Positions 34,422-42,608 of a DNA stretch of 64,000 nt are shown here, one piece after another. The notes under the pieces were generated by a model. The model did no database searches. It was given only the letters and a program-made list of their open reading frames with translations, and had not been told where the DNA came from. Origin of the DNA: Bacteroidia bacterium (lineage in GTDB: Bacteria; Bacteroidota; Bacteroidia; Bacteroidales; Paludibacteraceae); NCBI GenBank assembly GCA_009929375.1, contig SAAO01000004.1:62001-126000 (forward strand). Direction: 5' to 3'. Every line of letters begins with the position of its first letter. Positions within the stretch are counted from its first letter, which is position 1. A program made the translations under genes and the position numbers.

Positions 34422-35096
34422 TTACATTAATCTGAATACAACAGGTAATGTGAATTTTACTCTGACGGGTTTTCCGTTCATTTTTCCGGGTTTCCAGGCC
34501 GGCATCGTTTTAATTACTCTTATAGCCTCTGCATCAAGATATTTGTCTACTCCACGAACTACCTCAATATCGGTAATTGATCCATCGCGGTTGACCACAA
34601 ACTGACAAATGACTTTTCCCTGAATGCCGTTTTCCTGAGGAATAATGGGGTATTTCAGACTTTTCGAGAGATAAGCGAATACATCGCCGTTAAATTCAGG
34701 GTTTTCTTCAGCGAATTTAAAAATTACTTCCGGGTCATCTTCCTGACCTGCATTACCCACGGGTCGGTTCATAATATCCTTAAGAGCTTCCACAGGCGTC
34801 ACATCGGTAATAATATTACTATTTACCGTTGGCTCATTGTTTTCTTTTACCTCAATAATGTCTGAAACAGGAGGAGGTGGAGGCGGTGGTGGTAGCGGTT
34901 TTTCGGGCATGGTGACTGGTGGAAGATCTTCAACGATCTCAACATACGCCGAAGCTAAGTTGTCAAATGTTTTGAAATCGTTTTGCGACCATTCGAATGC
35001 AATAAACAGCAACGAAAGTACCATCACAAGTCCCATCATCATCGGAATGGCTTTTTTGTTCTCAAGGTTTGCCTGAGGTGATTTTTTGCTTACCAT
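34422..35096 (-). CDS. TonB family energy transducer
   Basis: 224 residues: one N-terminal membrane helix (about 17-35, 'IPMMMGLVMVLSLLFIAFEW'), a periplasmic Pro-rich spacer ('PEKPLPPPPPPPPVSD', about 65-80) and a C-terminal TonB domain (about 135-224, 'GKVICQFVVNRDGSITDIEV', 'VIKTMPAWKPGKMNGKPVRV'). It would connect the proton-motive ExbBD complex to outer-membrane transporters such as the SusC protein in this window. No exbB/exbD genes are beside it. From 35097 to 35448 I see a -7-like TATTTTTG at 35357-35364 and two 'tgtgtgat' copies at 35377 and 35395, and nothing else. Confidence 0.9.
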   Translation of the reverse strand: MVSKKSPQANLENKKAIPMMMGLVMVLSLLFIAFEWSQNDFKTFDNLASAYVEIVEDLPPVTMPEKPLPPPPPPPPVSDIIEVKENNEPTVNSNIITDVTPVEALKDIMNRPVGNAGQEDDPEVIFKFAEENPEFNGDVFAYLSKSLKYPIIPQENGIQGKVICQFVVNRDGSITDIEVVRGVDKYLDAEAIRVIKTMPAWKPGKMNGKPVRVKFTLPVVFRLM

Positions 35097-35448
35097 AATG
35101 TTGAATTTTTATAAGGTTAGTATTCCGAATAGGATTCCATTGATTGGAATTTATTATTAAAACGTTTGATACGATGATATTATTATGTAAATTGACTTAA
35201 AATTTTATTCAATTGTAATTTTTGGTTGATTTTTTATTCTGCGGATTTATGAGCCTGACACGAATGCTTATTCAGGGACTTGAGCAGCACTTTTTAAAAT
35301 ATCATTTTATTATCAAATTCTGTCATTTTGTACACACAGTACTATATCGCAATTTGTATTTTTGTATGTGAAGTTTTGTGTGATAATACAGAGCTGTGTG
35401 ATTTCATAAATTTAAAACCTGTTGATTAAGCGGTTTATTATCATAGTA

Positions 35449-36774
35449 ATGAAAAAGAAATTGTTATTTGTGTTTTTTTTATTCCCGGCCATGCTGGTTC
35501 AGGCAGCTCCTTTTCGAACAGACTCGCTTTACTCGAAGTGGATTATTGATTCCCGTATGAGTGATTTTCGGAATAAAGCAGAGGATCACCATTTTATGAC
35601 ACCGGTTTCCGAACGTAATGTGAGCTGGGATTATGTGCCTGGATTGGTTGCAAAAGCGATTGGAAAAGCCTGGGAGCAATACAGCGACAAAGCCTGGAGT
35701 GCTTACTGGTTTGCGGGAATTCAGGATTATGCCGATAATGTGGAAATGCATTTGGGCGAAAGTAATATCGATGACCTGAATGCAGCCAAGATTTTTTTCG
35801 AATTGTATCGTGGAGCACTTGCCAAAGGTCAGATAGAAAAAGCAGCTATGTATCGTGAGAAGGCTACAATATGCAGAAACAAACTAAAATATGAGCATAC
35901 GCGGATTGGTGGAGAATTGCCCGGTAAAGGTGGTTTCTGGCACAAAAAACAGTATGTGAATCAGATGTGGCTGGATGGTTTGTATATGGGTCCGGCGCTT
36001 TATGCAGAATGGGAAGGAAACTTCGGATTGAAAAACAGTAAAACAGAGAGAAAAGCCTCATGGGATGACATTGCGTTGCAGTTCGACACGATTTTTAAAT
36101 ATACATGGGATGCGGAGAAAAAGCTGAATTATCATGCATGGTCGGCCGAACCAACGAATAAAGCTTCGAAATTCTGGGCCGATCCCAATACCGGTCGTTC
36201 GGCTGAATTTTGGGGCAGGGGAGTAGGCTGGTTTTTTGCAGCACTGGTTGATGTGCTTGAATATATGCCGCGCGATCATGCAGCCCGTAAACGTCTTGTG
36301 AATTACACCAATCTTGTGGCCGATGGATTGAAAGATCGTCAGGATCCGAAATCGGGTGTGTGGTATCAGCTTTTGCAATACGATAACAGTCTAAAGGGTG
36401 AGAGTTGCGGAGTGAATAACTATCTGGAATCCTCAGCTTCTTCAATGTTTACTTATGCATATTTTAAAGCAGTAAGACTGGGAATTCTGAAGAAGAAAAC
36501 CTATTTGCCGGTTGCTGAAAAAGCCTATAAAGGTTTGATTGAGAATTTTGTGGTAGAGGAGGCCGATGGTAAAATTAAACTGATACAGAGTTGCGAATCG
36601 GCCGGGCTAAGCGGAACACGTAAAGGGGATGCTGCTTATTATCTGTGTGGCAGTGATGTGGCTATTCATAATAACACTGAAGGTAAAGTGCTTGGGCCGT
36701 TTATTATGGCGAGCCTCGAATACGAAAAGTACGTAGCAAAACCGAAAGGAAAATGGTTGCGTTGCTCTGAATAA
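35449..36774 (+). CDS. GH105/GH88-like unsaturated uronyl hydrolase
   Basis: About 441 residues with a signal peptide (1-20, 'FLFPAMLVQAAPF'). The (alpha/alpha)6 fold of GH88/GH105 is indicated by 'YVPGLVAKAIGKAWEQYSDK', 'NQMWLDGLYMGPALYAEW', 'AEFWGRGVGWFFAALVDVLE' and 'YYLCGSDVAIHNN'; the Asp of 'WLDG' is the expected catalytic residue. These enzymes hydrate the unsaturated uronic acid left by a polysaccharide lyase. The next gene is a BNR_4 propeller of the type that includes lyases, so the pair may act in series. Start 35449 avoids nine extra residues before the signal peptide. Confidence 0.87.
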   Translation: MKKKLLFVFFLFPAMLVQAAPFRTDSLYSKWIIDSRMSDFRNKAEDHHFMTPVSERNVSWDYVPGLVAKAIGKAWEQYSDKAWSAYWFAGIQDYADNVEMHLGESNIDDLNAAKIFFELYRGALAKGQIEKAAMYREKATICRNKLKYEHTRIGGELPGKGGFWHKKQYVNQMWLDGLYMGPALYAEWEGNFGLKNSKTERKASWDDIALQFDTIFKYTWDAEKKLNYHAWSAEPTNKASKFWADPNTGRSAEFWGRGVGWFFAALVDVLEYMPRDHAARKRLVNYTNLVADGLKDRQDPKSGVWYQLLQYDNSLKGESCGVNNYLESSASSMFTYAYFKAVRLGILKKKTYLPVAEKAYKGLIENFVVEEADGKIKLIQSCESAGLSGTRKGDAAYYLCGSDVAIHNNTEGKVLGPFIMASLEYEKYVAKPKGKWLRCSE

Positions 36775-36844
36775 ATTTATAAATGATGAGTTTTTGTTGT
36801 ACATAATGCATAATAGTTTGGATAATTAAGGTTTGTAAAACTTG

Positions 36845-36876
36845 AAAAAGCGCGTCGTTGTGAAACGATGCGCTTT
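36845..36876 (+). terminator. Terminator after the GH105 gene
   Basis: 'aaaaagcgcgtcgtt' pairs with 'aaacgatgcgctttt' (one G-U) around gtg, followed by 'gttt'. It separates GH105 from the BNR_4 gene, which has its own -7-like TATTTTTG at 36956-36963. Confidence 0.8.
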
Positions 36877-36996
36877 TGTTTATGGAATAAACCGATTCAG
36901 TTTTTGTTTATTCCTTTCTGACAGTTTTTTACTCCCGGAACATGTATTTTGTAAGTATTTTTGTACTATAAAAACAAAATTTCTAAAAGCTATATA

Positions 36997-39900
36997 ATGA
37001 AAAGAATTTTTACTCTCCTCATTGCTCTTGTTTGTGTTGGTTCAGGAACAATATTGCTTTCGGCTCCTAAAGCAGTGAAGGTGGCTGTGTCAAATCCCAA
37101 TGTGTCGGCATACGTAATGGGAACAGGCGAGCAACTTTCGGGACAACAGTTTCAGACAGATGCGATTGTGACTTACAAGGGTTATCAGTACACAGTTTAT
37201 TATAATCAGACACGAAATGTAAGTATTGCACGTCGTAAAATGCCTGTGGGAATATGGGAAGAGGTGGTTTTACCTTACCGGAATGCTGTGGACGATGCGC
37301 ACAATACTATTTCGATGGGTATTAGTGCAAAGGATGGACGAATTCACCTTTCGTATGATCATCACAATGATGATTTGCATTATTGCTATTCGGTAGTGGG
37401 TTCTGCCAATCAGCCGGAAGCTATGCCCTGGCAGGCTTCTTCATTTTCAGCCACTACCAATATTATGGATAAAGCAGTTCCCAATGTTACTTATCCGCGC
37501 TTTATTTCCAAACCTGACGGAAATCTGCTTTTTGAATGTCGTTTCCGCTGGAGTGGTTATGGTGATAGCTATTTGCGTGAGTATAATGCAGATACCCAAA
37601 CATGGAGTTTGATTGGCCGGTATGTACAGGGCGAAGATGTGACACCCGATGCCTGTGCTTATATCAATGGAATGACGTACGATAAATCCGGTAAGTTGCA
37701 TGTGACCTGGTGCTGGCGCGATGATTTTGGCGGTGGTACAAATCACGATTTTTATTATGCATACAGTGAAGATCATGGTCGGACATGGAAAGATACTTTT
37801 GGCGATGCAAAGGCTTCGGTTGATGCGATGGATCCTGTGGAAGACAGAGTAACCCGCAATGCGCTGAGTCAGACAAAAAAAACATATCAGATTGAGGCTA
37901 TCCCGTATAATCGTGGCTATATCAATCAGGAAACACAGGATGTGGATAGCCGTGGACGTATTCATGCAGTTAATTCTCACATTCCCGATGGTCAGGCAGC
38001 TGATGCCAACTGGGCAACTTCCCGAACCAAATCGCGTTTATATCATCGTTTTCGCAAAGAAGATGGTACGTGGATGAAACGCCTGATTACGGTCAATGGG
38101 GTGTCGGTAAATTCAACCCGTCGTGTGAATCTGGCTATAGACAGCTATGACAATGCATATGTTGTGGCGAATGGTTATGGTGTGCTTATGGCCTCGCCTG
38201 ATGACGATTATGCTACATGGACTTTGCTTTCGGAAGATGGAAAAACGGGATATTATTCCGAACCTCAGTCCGACAGAGCTTTACTTCGCAATAATGGCGT
38301 TCTGTCGTTTGTCTACCTGAGTGCTGATAAGAAAATTACAGTGTTCGATTATCTGACTAAAAATCCTAATATTCCCAATGGAACCGGATTGAAAGCTGAA
38401 TATTTTGCTAATGAAGACTTTAGTGGGAAAATCAGTGAGGAAGTTGTGGTTACTCCCGATCAGAGCGTGGTGCCTGGAGGAACAAAAAGTATTCGCTGGT
38501 CAGGTGCTTTCGAAACCATTGAAGGTGAACAATATACTTTGTATTTGAATACCAATGCCCGTACCGATGTGTATGTGAACGATCGTTTGCAAAAGATTAT
38601 CAGTAGCTCTGATGCAGCTCAGGAACATAGTTTTACATTTCAGCTGATTGCTTCTCATAAAAATAATATTGTGATCGAATCGGTTACTTCGGAGCCTTTA
38701 AGCTTATTGTGGTCGGGTTTGAGTACTACTAAACAAATCATTCCTTCAGCATCGCTTTATGCCGAAAAGCTAAACGACGCTCCGGGTTCGGTGACTCCTC
38801 CGGTGCTTCCTGCAAAGCGTGAACTCAGTGAAAAATTACTGAATACTACAAAGTTGATAAATAGTACAGAACGGGAAATGACAGTTTTGTCACCATTTGC
38901 ACCTGCAAAAGATTTTAGTGTGGATGTACGTGCCAAAATCAATGCTGTGGAAGGTCGTGGGCTCGATATTGAAGCCCGTGCTAATAATGGAAAAGGTTTC
39001 CGTATTACACTGGATAAAACCACTGCAAACTGGTCGGCTCCGTTGAACAAAACAAATGAAATTTCGCCTGCCGATAATGCTGTAGAGCAAACTTATCGCT
39101 TTGCCTTGAAAGATGACAAGGTGCACATTTATCGTGGAATGCAGTTTCTGGGTACAAGAGATGCAGATTTTATCAAAGAGATTCAGGCAGATGATACCGA
39201 AGCTGAGACTAGTGGAGTTTATGGAGCCAATGTAATGGCAAACTGGGCAGGACCTTCGGAAGCTGGAAATGGAATGCCAACGGAATATGGTTGGTCAGCA
39301 TCAGCTGCAGTGCCATGGAATGTGGCTGCCGGAGGCGGTGGCGTGCGTTACGAAAATGTAACTCATAATATCGAAGGAGGAGGTAGCTATACAGGAAGGT
39401 TTATGACAATCCGCTGGGATGGAAGCACTATTTCTTCGGCTACATATTTTTACCCTGTAACGCTCGAAGCCAATAAAACCTACGAGTTTTCATTTTTGTA
39501 CGAATACTGGTCGAATGCCACGACAGCTCAAACCATGACAGTAGGTGTGAGTAAAACTGCAACTGCAGCAGGCATTTACGATAGTAAACCTTTTGTGACT
39601 GCAGCCACAGGTCAGACTGTTCGTCCCGGAACTTTTATGTTTAGTTCGCAGGAAGCAGGAACTTATTATATTACCTTTAACGCTACATGGGCAATGTACG
39701 GAATTGCTAAACTGTCGCTGAAAAGTCTTGCTTATGATAGCAGATTGCAATTCGGAAAAAACTATAATTCGGGAAGCCTGAATGCCGAAGTTTACTCGGT
39801 TAGTTATCAGGATGGAGCTTATGCACCTGCCGAAGAAGATGTGGAACTGACGCCCGATTTGCCTGAAAAAGCTGTTTTGCCAAACGAAATTCAGAGTCAA

Positions 39901-41133
39901 ATGACTTTTAATTCCGTTACAGGCTCAAAGGATGTACGAAATCTGGATTTTAATACCTCTGATAATTATTCGGTTGAAATTTCATCGACGATAAATGCTG
40001 CTGTGGGTCGTGGTTTGGATCTGGAAGTGCGCAATGGTCAGGGTAAGGGATTTCGTACTGCATTCTCAAATGAAAGTCTGCGCTGGGCAAGCCCCTTTGC
40101 TGATATTCGTCAGGTTGATGTGCTGAATAATCATAAACAGGTAATTCGTTATGCCGTGCAGGGCAATAAAGTGCATTTGTATCGCAATGCTACATTTGTA
40201 GAAACTTTTGATGTGACCGAAATCGGAAATATGGATGCGGCAGGCAGTGCGGAATTGCCTGTAAGTAGCACTAAGCCACAAAATCTGTACGATGGAGTCA
40301 ATATTATAAGTAATGCTGATTTCAAAAATGATGTGCACAATGCAGCGCCTGCAGGTTGGGTTTCAGATAAAGCGATGGGTGTTTCACCAAATTCGCGCAT
40401 TCAGGAAAAAAGTCAGACAACCGAGCTTTCGGCTTATCCCGATGGGAAAAAGGCTTTTATGTTCCGTTTCGACGCCAGTGGTGGTACTTATTATGCTTAT
40501 CCGGTAATGCTGAAAACCAATAAATGGCACGAGTTAAGTTTCGATCTTATCACCTGGGGTGAAAATCAAAGCAAGGAATTTGATGTTGTGGTGGCTACCT
40601 CGGCCGATGGACTTAACGGTGTCATTGCAACGCAAAAAGTGCTGACACCTGCTGTGCGGGCTACTGCTAAAAGAGAAGTTGTCAGATTCTTTACCGGTAC
40701 TGTTGCTGCTGTTGAGCAAATGCAATATTACATTGTACTTAAAAAAACAATCACTTTTGGTACTGCTGCCATTACCGATTTGTATCTGAAAGAGGGTGGA
40801 ATTAATCATATTTTGTTTGGCAAAAACTATACTGATGGTACGCTTGAGGCTTCTGTGGACTATATTACAGTAGATAATACCGGTGCTTTTGCTCCTGTGG
40901 CAACAGAGCCAAATGCGTTGACTGAGGTTGAAAATTTGTCGAATGTATTTGTGGCTGACAGGCAAATAATTTTCCGGAATGTTGCTGTTGGTTCGGGTGT
41001 GACTATACACGATTTGCTGGGACGAAAATATCTTTCGATAAATGCTGTCGCCGAAAACTTTTCAGCAAAAGTGAATCCCGGTATTTATATTGTGAAAATA
41101 AATAATAAGGCATCTAAACTTGTTGTTCGCTAA
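36997..41133 (+). CDS. Large secreted BNR_4 beta-propeller protein with PA14 and T9SS sorting domain
   Basis: About 1378 residues. Signal peptide (1-24), then a BNR_4 propeller (about 35-440) with the hallmark 'DDAHNTISMGISAKDGRIHL' followed by 'SYDHHNDDLHY'. A PA14-like domain is next (about 455-580, 'GTGLKAEYFANEDFSGKI'). Then come two copies of a ~110-residue jelly-roll-like unit (from 'FSVDVRAKINAVEGRGLDIE' and 'YSVEISSTINAAVGRGLDLE'), each paired with another repeated segment. A T9SS type A-like C-terminus ends 'NPGIYIVKINNKASKLVVR'. BNR_4 families include ulvan lyases PL24/PL25 and GH145; the paired His residues fit a lyase. With GH105 next door, a uronate polysaccharide is a likely substrate (inference). 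Start 36997 chosen for the signal peptide. Confidence 0.75.
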   Translation: MKRIFTLLIALVCVGSGTILLSAPKAVKVAVSNPNVSAYVMGTGEQLSGQQFQTDAIVTYKGYQYTVYYNQTRNVSIARRKMPVGIWEEVVLPYRNAVDDAHNTISMGISAKDGRIHLSYDHHNDDLHYCYSVVGSANQPEAMPWQASSFSATTNIMDKAVPNVTYPRFISKPDGNLLFECRFRWSGYGDSYLREYNADTQTWSLIGRYVQGEDVTPDACAYINGMTYDKSGKLHVTWCWRDDFGGGTNHDFYYAYSEDHGRTWKDTFGDAKASVDAMDPVEDRVTRNALSQTKKTYQIEAIPYNRGYINQETQDVDSRGRIHAVNSHIPDGQAADANWATSRTKSRLYHRFRKEDGTWMKRLITVNGVSVNSTRRVNLAIDSYDNAYVVANGYGVLMASPDDDYATWTLLSEDGKTGYYSEPQSDRALLRNNGVLSFVYLSADKKITVFDYLTKNPNIPNGTGLKAEYFANEDFSGKISEEVVVTPDQSVVPGGTKSIRWSGAFETIEGEQYTLYLNTNARTDVYVNDRLQKIISSSDAAQEHSFTFQLIASHKNNIVIESVTSEPLSLLWSGLSTTKQIIPSASLYAEKLNDAPGSVTPPVLPAKRELSEKLLNTTKLINSTEREMTVLSPFAPAKDFSVDVRAKINAVEGRGLDIEARANNGKGFRITLDKTTANWSAPLNKTNEISPADNAVEQTYRFALKDDKVHIYRGMQFLGTRDADFIKEIQADDTEAETSGVYGANVMANWAGPSEAGNGMPTEYGWSASAAVPWNVAAGGGGVRYENVTHNIEGGGSYTGRFMTIRWDGSTISSATYFYPVTLEANKTYEFSFLYEYWSNATTAQTMTVGVSKTATAAGIYDSKPFVTAATGQTVRPGTFMFSSQEAGTYYITFNATWAMYGIAKLSLKSLAYDSRLQFGKNYNSGSLNAEVYSVSYQDGAYAPAEEDVELTPDLPEKAVLPNEIQSQMTFNSVTGSKDVRNLDFNTSDNYSVEISSTINAAVGRGLDLEVRNGQGKGFRTAFSNESLRWASPFADIRQVDVLNNHKQVIRYAVQGNKVHLYRNATFVETFDVTEIGNMDAAGSAELPVSSTKPQNLYDGVNIISNADFKNDVHNAAPAGWVSDKAMGVSPNSRIQEKSQTTELSAYPDGKKAFMFRFDASGGTYYAYPVMLKTNKWHELSFDLITWGENQSKEFDVVVATSADGLNGVIATQKVLTPAVRATAKREVVRFFTGTVAAVEQMQYYIVLKKTITFGTAAITDLYLKEGGINHILFGKNYTDGTLEASVDYITVDNTGAFAPVATEPNALTEVENLSNVFVADRQIIFRNVAVGSGVTIHDLLGRKYLSINAVAENFSAKVNPGIYIVKINNKASKLVVR

Positions 41134-41177
41134 CGATTAGCGTTATATTGTTTTTGTTTCGATTCTGAGTGTTGTAG

Positions 41178-41216
41178 AAAAGGGTTTGTTTCCAATAATG
41201 GAGACAAACCCTTTTT
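41178..41216 (+). terminator. Terminator of the BNR_4 gene
   Basis: 'aaaagggtttgtttcc' pairs with 'ggagacaaaccctttt' (one G-U) around aataat, followed by T. Confidence 0.92.
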
Positions 41217-41280
41217 GTTAATAGATGTATGAAATATAGCGGTAAGTTTTTTTTAGATGTGCTCTTTTTTTTTCTTAGTC

Positions 41281-41314
41281 TTTTGCGCAAAAACAGTTTT
41301 TTTGTATACTTTTG
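41281..41314 (+). promoter_or_regulatory. Promoter of the secreted papain-fold-like gene
   Basis: TTTTG at 41281-41285, 21 nt, then TACTTTTG at 41307-41314: a full -33/-7 match, 25 nt upstream of the start at 41339. Confidence 0.65.
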
Positions 41315-41338
41315 TATTAGTCTTTAATTTATTTAAAT

Positions 41339-42346
41339 ATGTTGCTGAATTTATACATCTTAAAAAGATTTTTTCTGTTTGTTCTGCTGATTTTCAGTCT
41401 TTCGGGTCTATTAAATGCTCAGGATTTAAGTAAGAAATCTGAACATGAATTTACAGTTTATGTAATGCCTACCATGTATCCGCTCGATTGGTCGGGGCCG
41501 GCGAATTTATATAAAAGCATGAAAAGCTGTTATTTGAAAACCATTACATTGCCTGATAATTATTTATTGGGACATGTGGCTGTTGGTCTGACTTCTTCTC
41601 TGCTCGAAAAGGAATTGTTTATTGCTCAGACTTCCAGTTCATTACAGGAAAAGCTTGATTTGATAATGAAGCAAAAAGTGGGCTTCGGAATTCTGGGTGC
41701 ACCAATGCAGGGACGTATTGAAACTCACGATGAACTGGCCCGTAAGCTTGATGTATATGCCCACAGAAATAAACTTGCATTTATTCGATTTAAAATCAAT
41801 GAGCTGGCAGCAAGGAGAATGCTGACATTTATCAAAAACTATTCTTCAAAAATAAACAAAACGAATTCTGCGTCCGATTTTTATGGTGGTGCTTTATGGC
41901 CACTGTATCACAAAGAGGGTGCCGGTTGCTCGGCTTTTGGAATGGCAATGCTGGATTTGGTCGGGATTTTACCTCCTGAAAGTAAAGAGTGGTATGTGGA
42001 TGTGAAAATTCCAATGAAAATTGTAGGTGGTGAGTATAATAATGGGAAAAAAGTCAGGGTAAAAACCATAAAAAGAACCGAAAAATGGTTTAGGAATGAC
42101 GGTGTGGCGAATGTGGATTATGTGCGTCACCTGTTGTACGAACCAAGTATAATGTTCGACTGGATTCTTGAACGCCGAGAGATGTCCGACAGTATTTACA
42201 AACCCTTTAATGATGGAAATGTCCCCGGTTTAATTGTGGATATGACGCATGTGGTTCCTGATACAGCAAAACCCATTTTTACCGAACGTATTAGCCCTAA
42301 TATTTTTGTTGAAAAGTATATGGAAAAAATAAATGCAGCAGAATAG
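41339..42346 (+). CDS. Secreted protein of unknown family, possibly permuted papain-like fold
   Basis: 335 residues with a signal peptide (about 1-28, 'FSLSGLLNAQDL'). I do not recognise the family. Two segments stand out: 'DNYLLGHVAVGLTSS' with His79, and 'HKEGAGCSAFGMAMLDLVGI' with Cys197. A His-before-Cys order with Cys at the start of a helix is what permuted NlpC/P60 (YiiX-like) proteins show, so a periplasmic hydrolase acting on peptides or lipids is possible. The C-terminal third ('WFRNDGVANVDYVRHLLYEP') has no known motif. It has its own promoter, and the gene after it is unrelated. Confidence 0.5.
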   Translation: MLLNLYILKRFFLFVLLIFSLSGLLNAQDLSKKSEHEFTVYVMPTMYPLDWSGPANLYKSMKSCYLKTITLPDNYLLGHVAVGLTSSLLEKELFIAQTSSSLQEKLDLIMKQKVGFGILGAPMQGRIETHDELARKLDVYAHRNKLAFIRFKINELAARRMLTFIKNYSSKINKTNSASDFYGGALWPLYHKEGAGCSAFGMAMLDLVGILPPESKEWYVDVKIPMKIVGGEYNNGKKVRVKTIKRTEKWFRNDGVANVDYVRHLLYEPSIMFDWILERREMSDSIYKPFNDGNVPGLIVDMTHVVPDTAKPIFTERISPNIFVEKYMEKINAAE

Positions 42347-42507
42347 TTTCAAACTAAACTGCTGCTGTTTTAGCAATACTTCTGAAGAACAGGTAACTCG
42401 CTGATTGCCATTTTAAACAAAGTCAGATATTCCGTATTGACTATTATCAGCTCATAATCGTATTGCCAAATATGGATTTTTCGCTTTCCATCCCCACAAA
42501 ATTTCCT

Positions 42508-42515
42508 TATCTTTG
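42508..42515 (+). promoter_or_regulatory. -7 element of purL
   Basis: TATCTTTG, giving a leader of about 87 nt before the purL start at 42609. I looked for a purine riboswitch in the leader and saw none. Confidence 0.5.
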
Positions 42516-42608
42516 CAGCCAAATCAGAGTAGTCATGGCTGTTGAATTAATGGCTTGATTTTCAGATAAAATTATTGTTCCGAAATCAATAACTTCACAT
42601 ACAATACA

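Noticed and set aside
36961-36996. Longer N-terminus for the BNR_4 protein from a TTG codon
   Set aside because: It would start within the -7 promoter element and disrupt the signal peptide; the ATG at 36997 fits better.
37447-37980. 177-codon antisense open frame inside the BNR_4 gene
   Set aside because: It overlaps a well-supported gene on the other strand, and its composition and lack of motifs mark it as a shadow frame. The same applies to the antisense frames inside purL, susC and the OPT gene.
42516-42608. Purine riboswitch in the purL leader
   Set aside because: No recognisable aptamer core or terminator in the ~87-nt leader.
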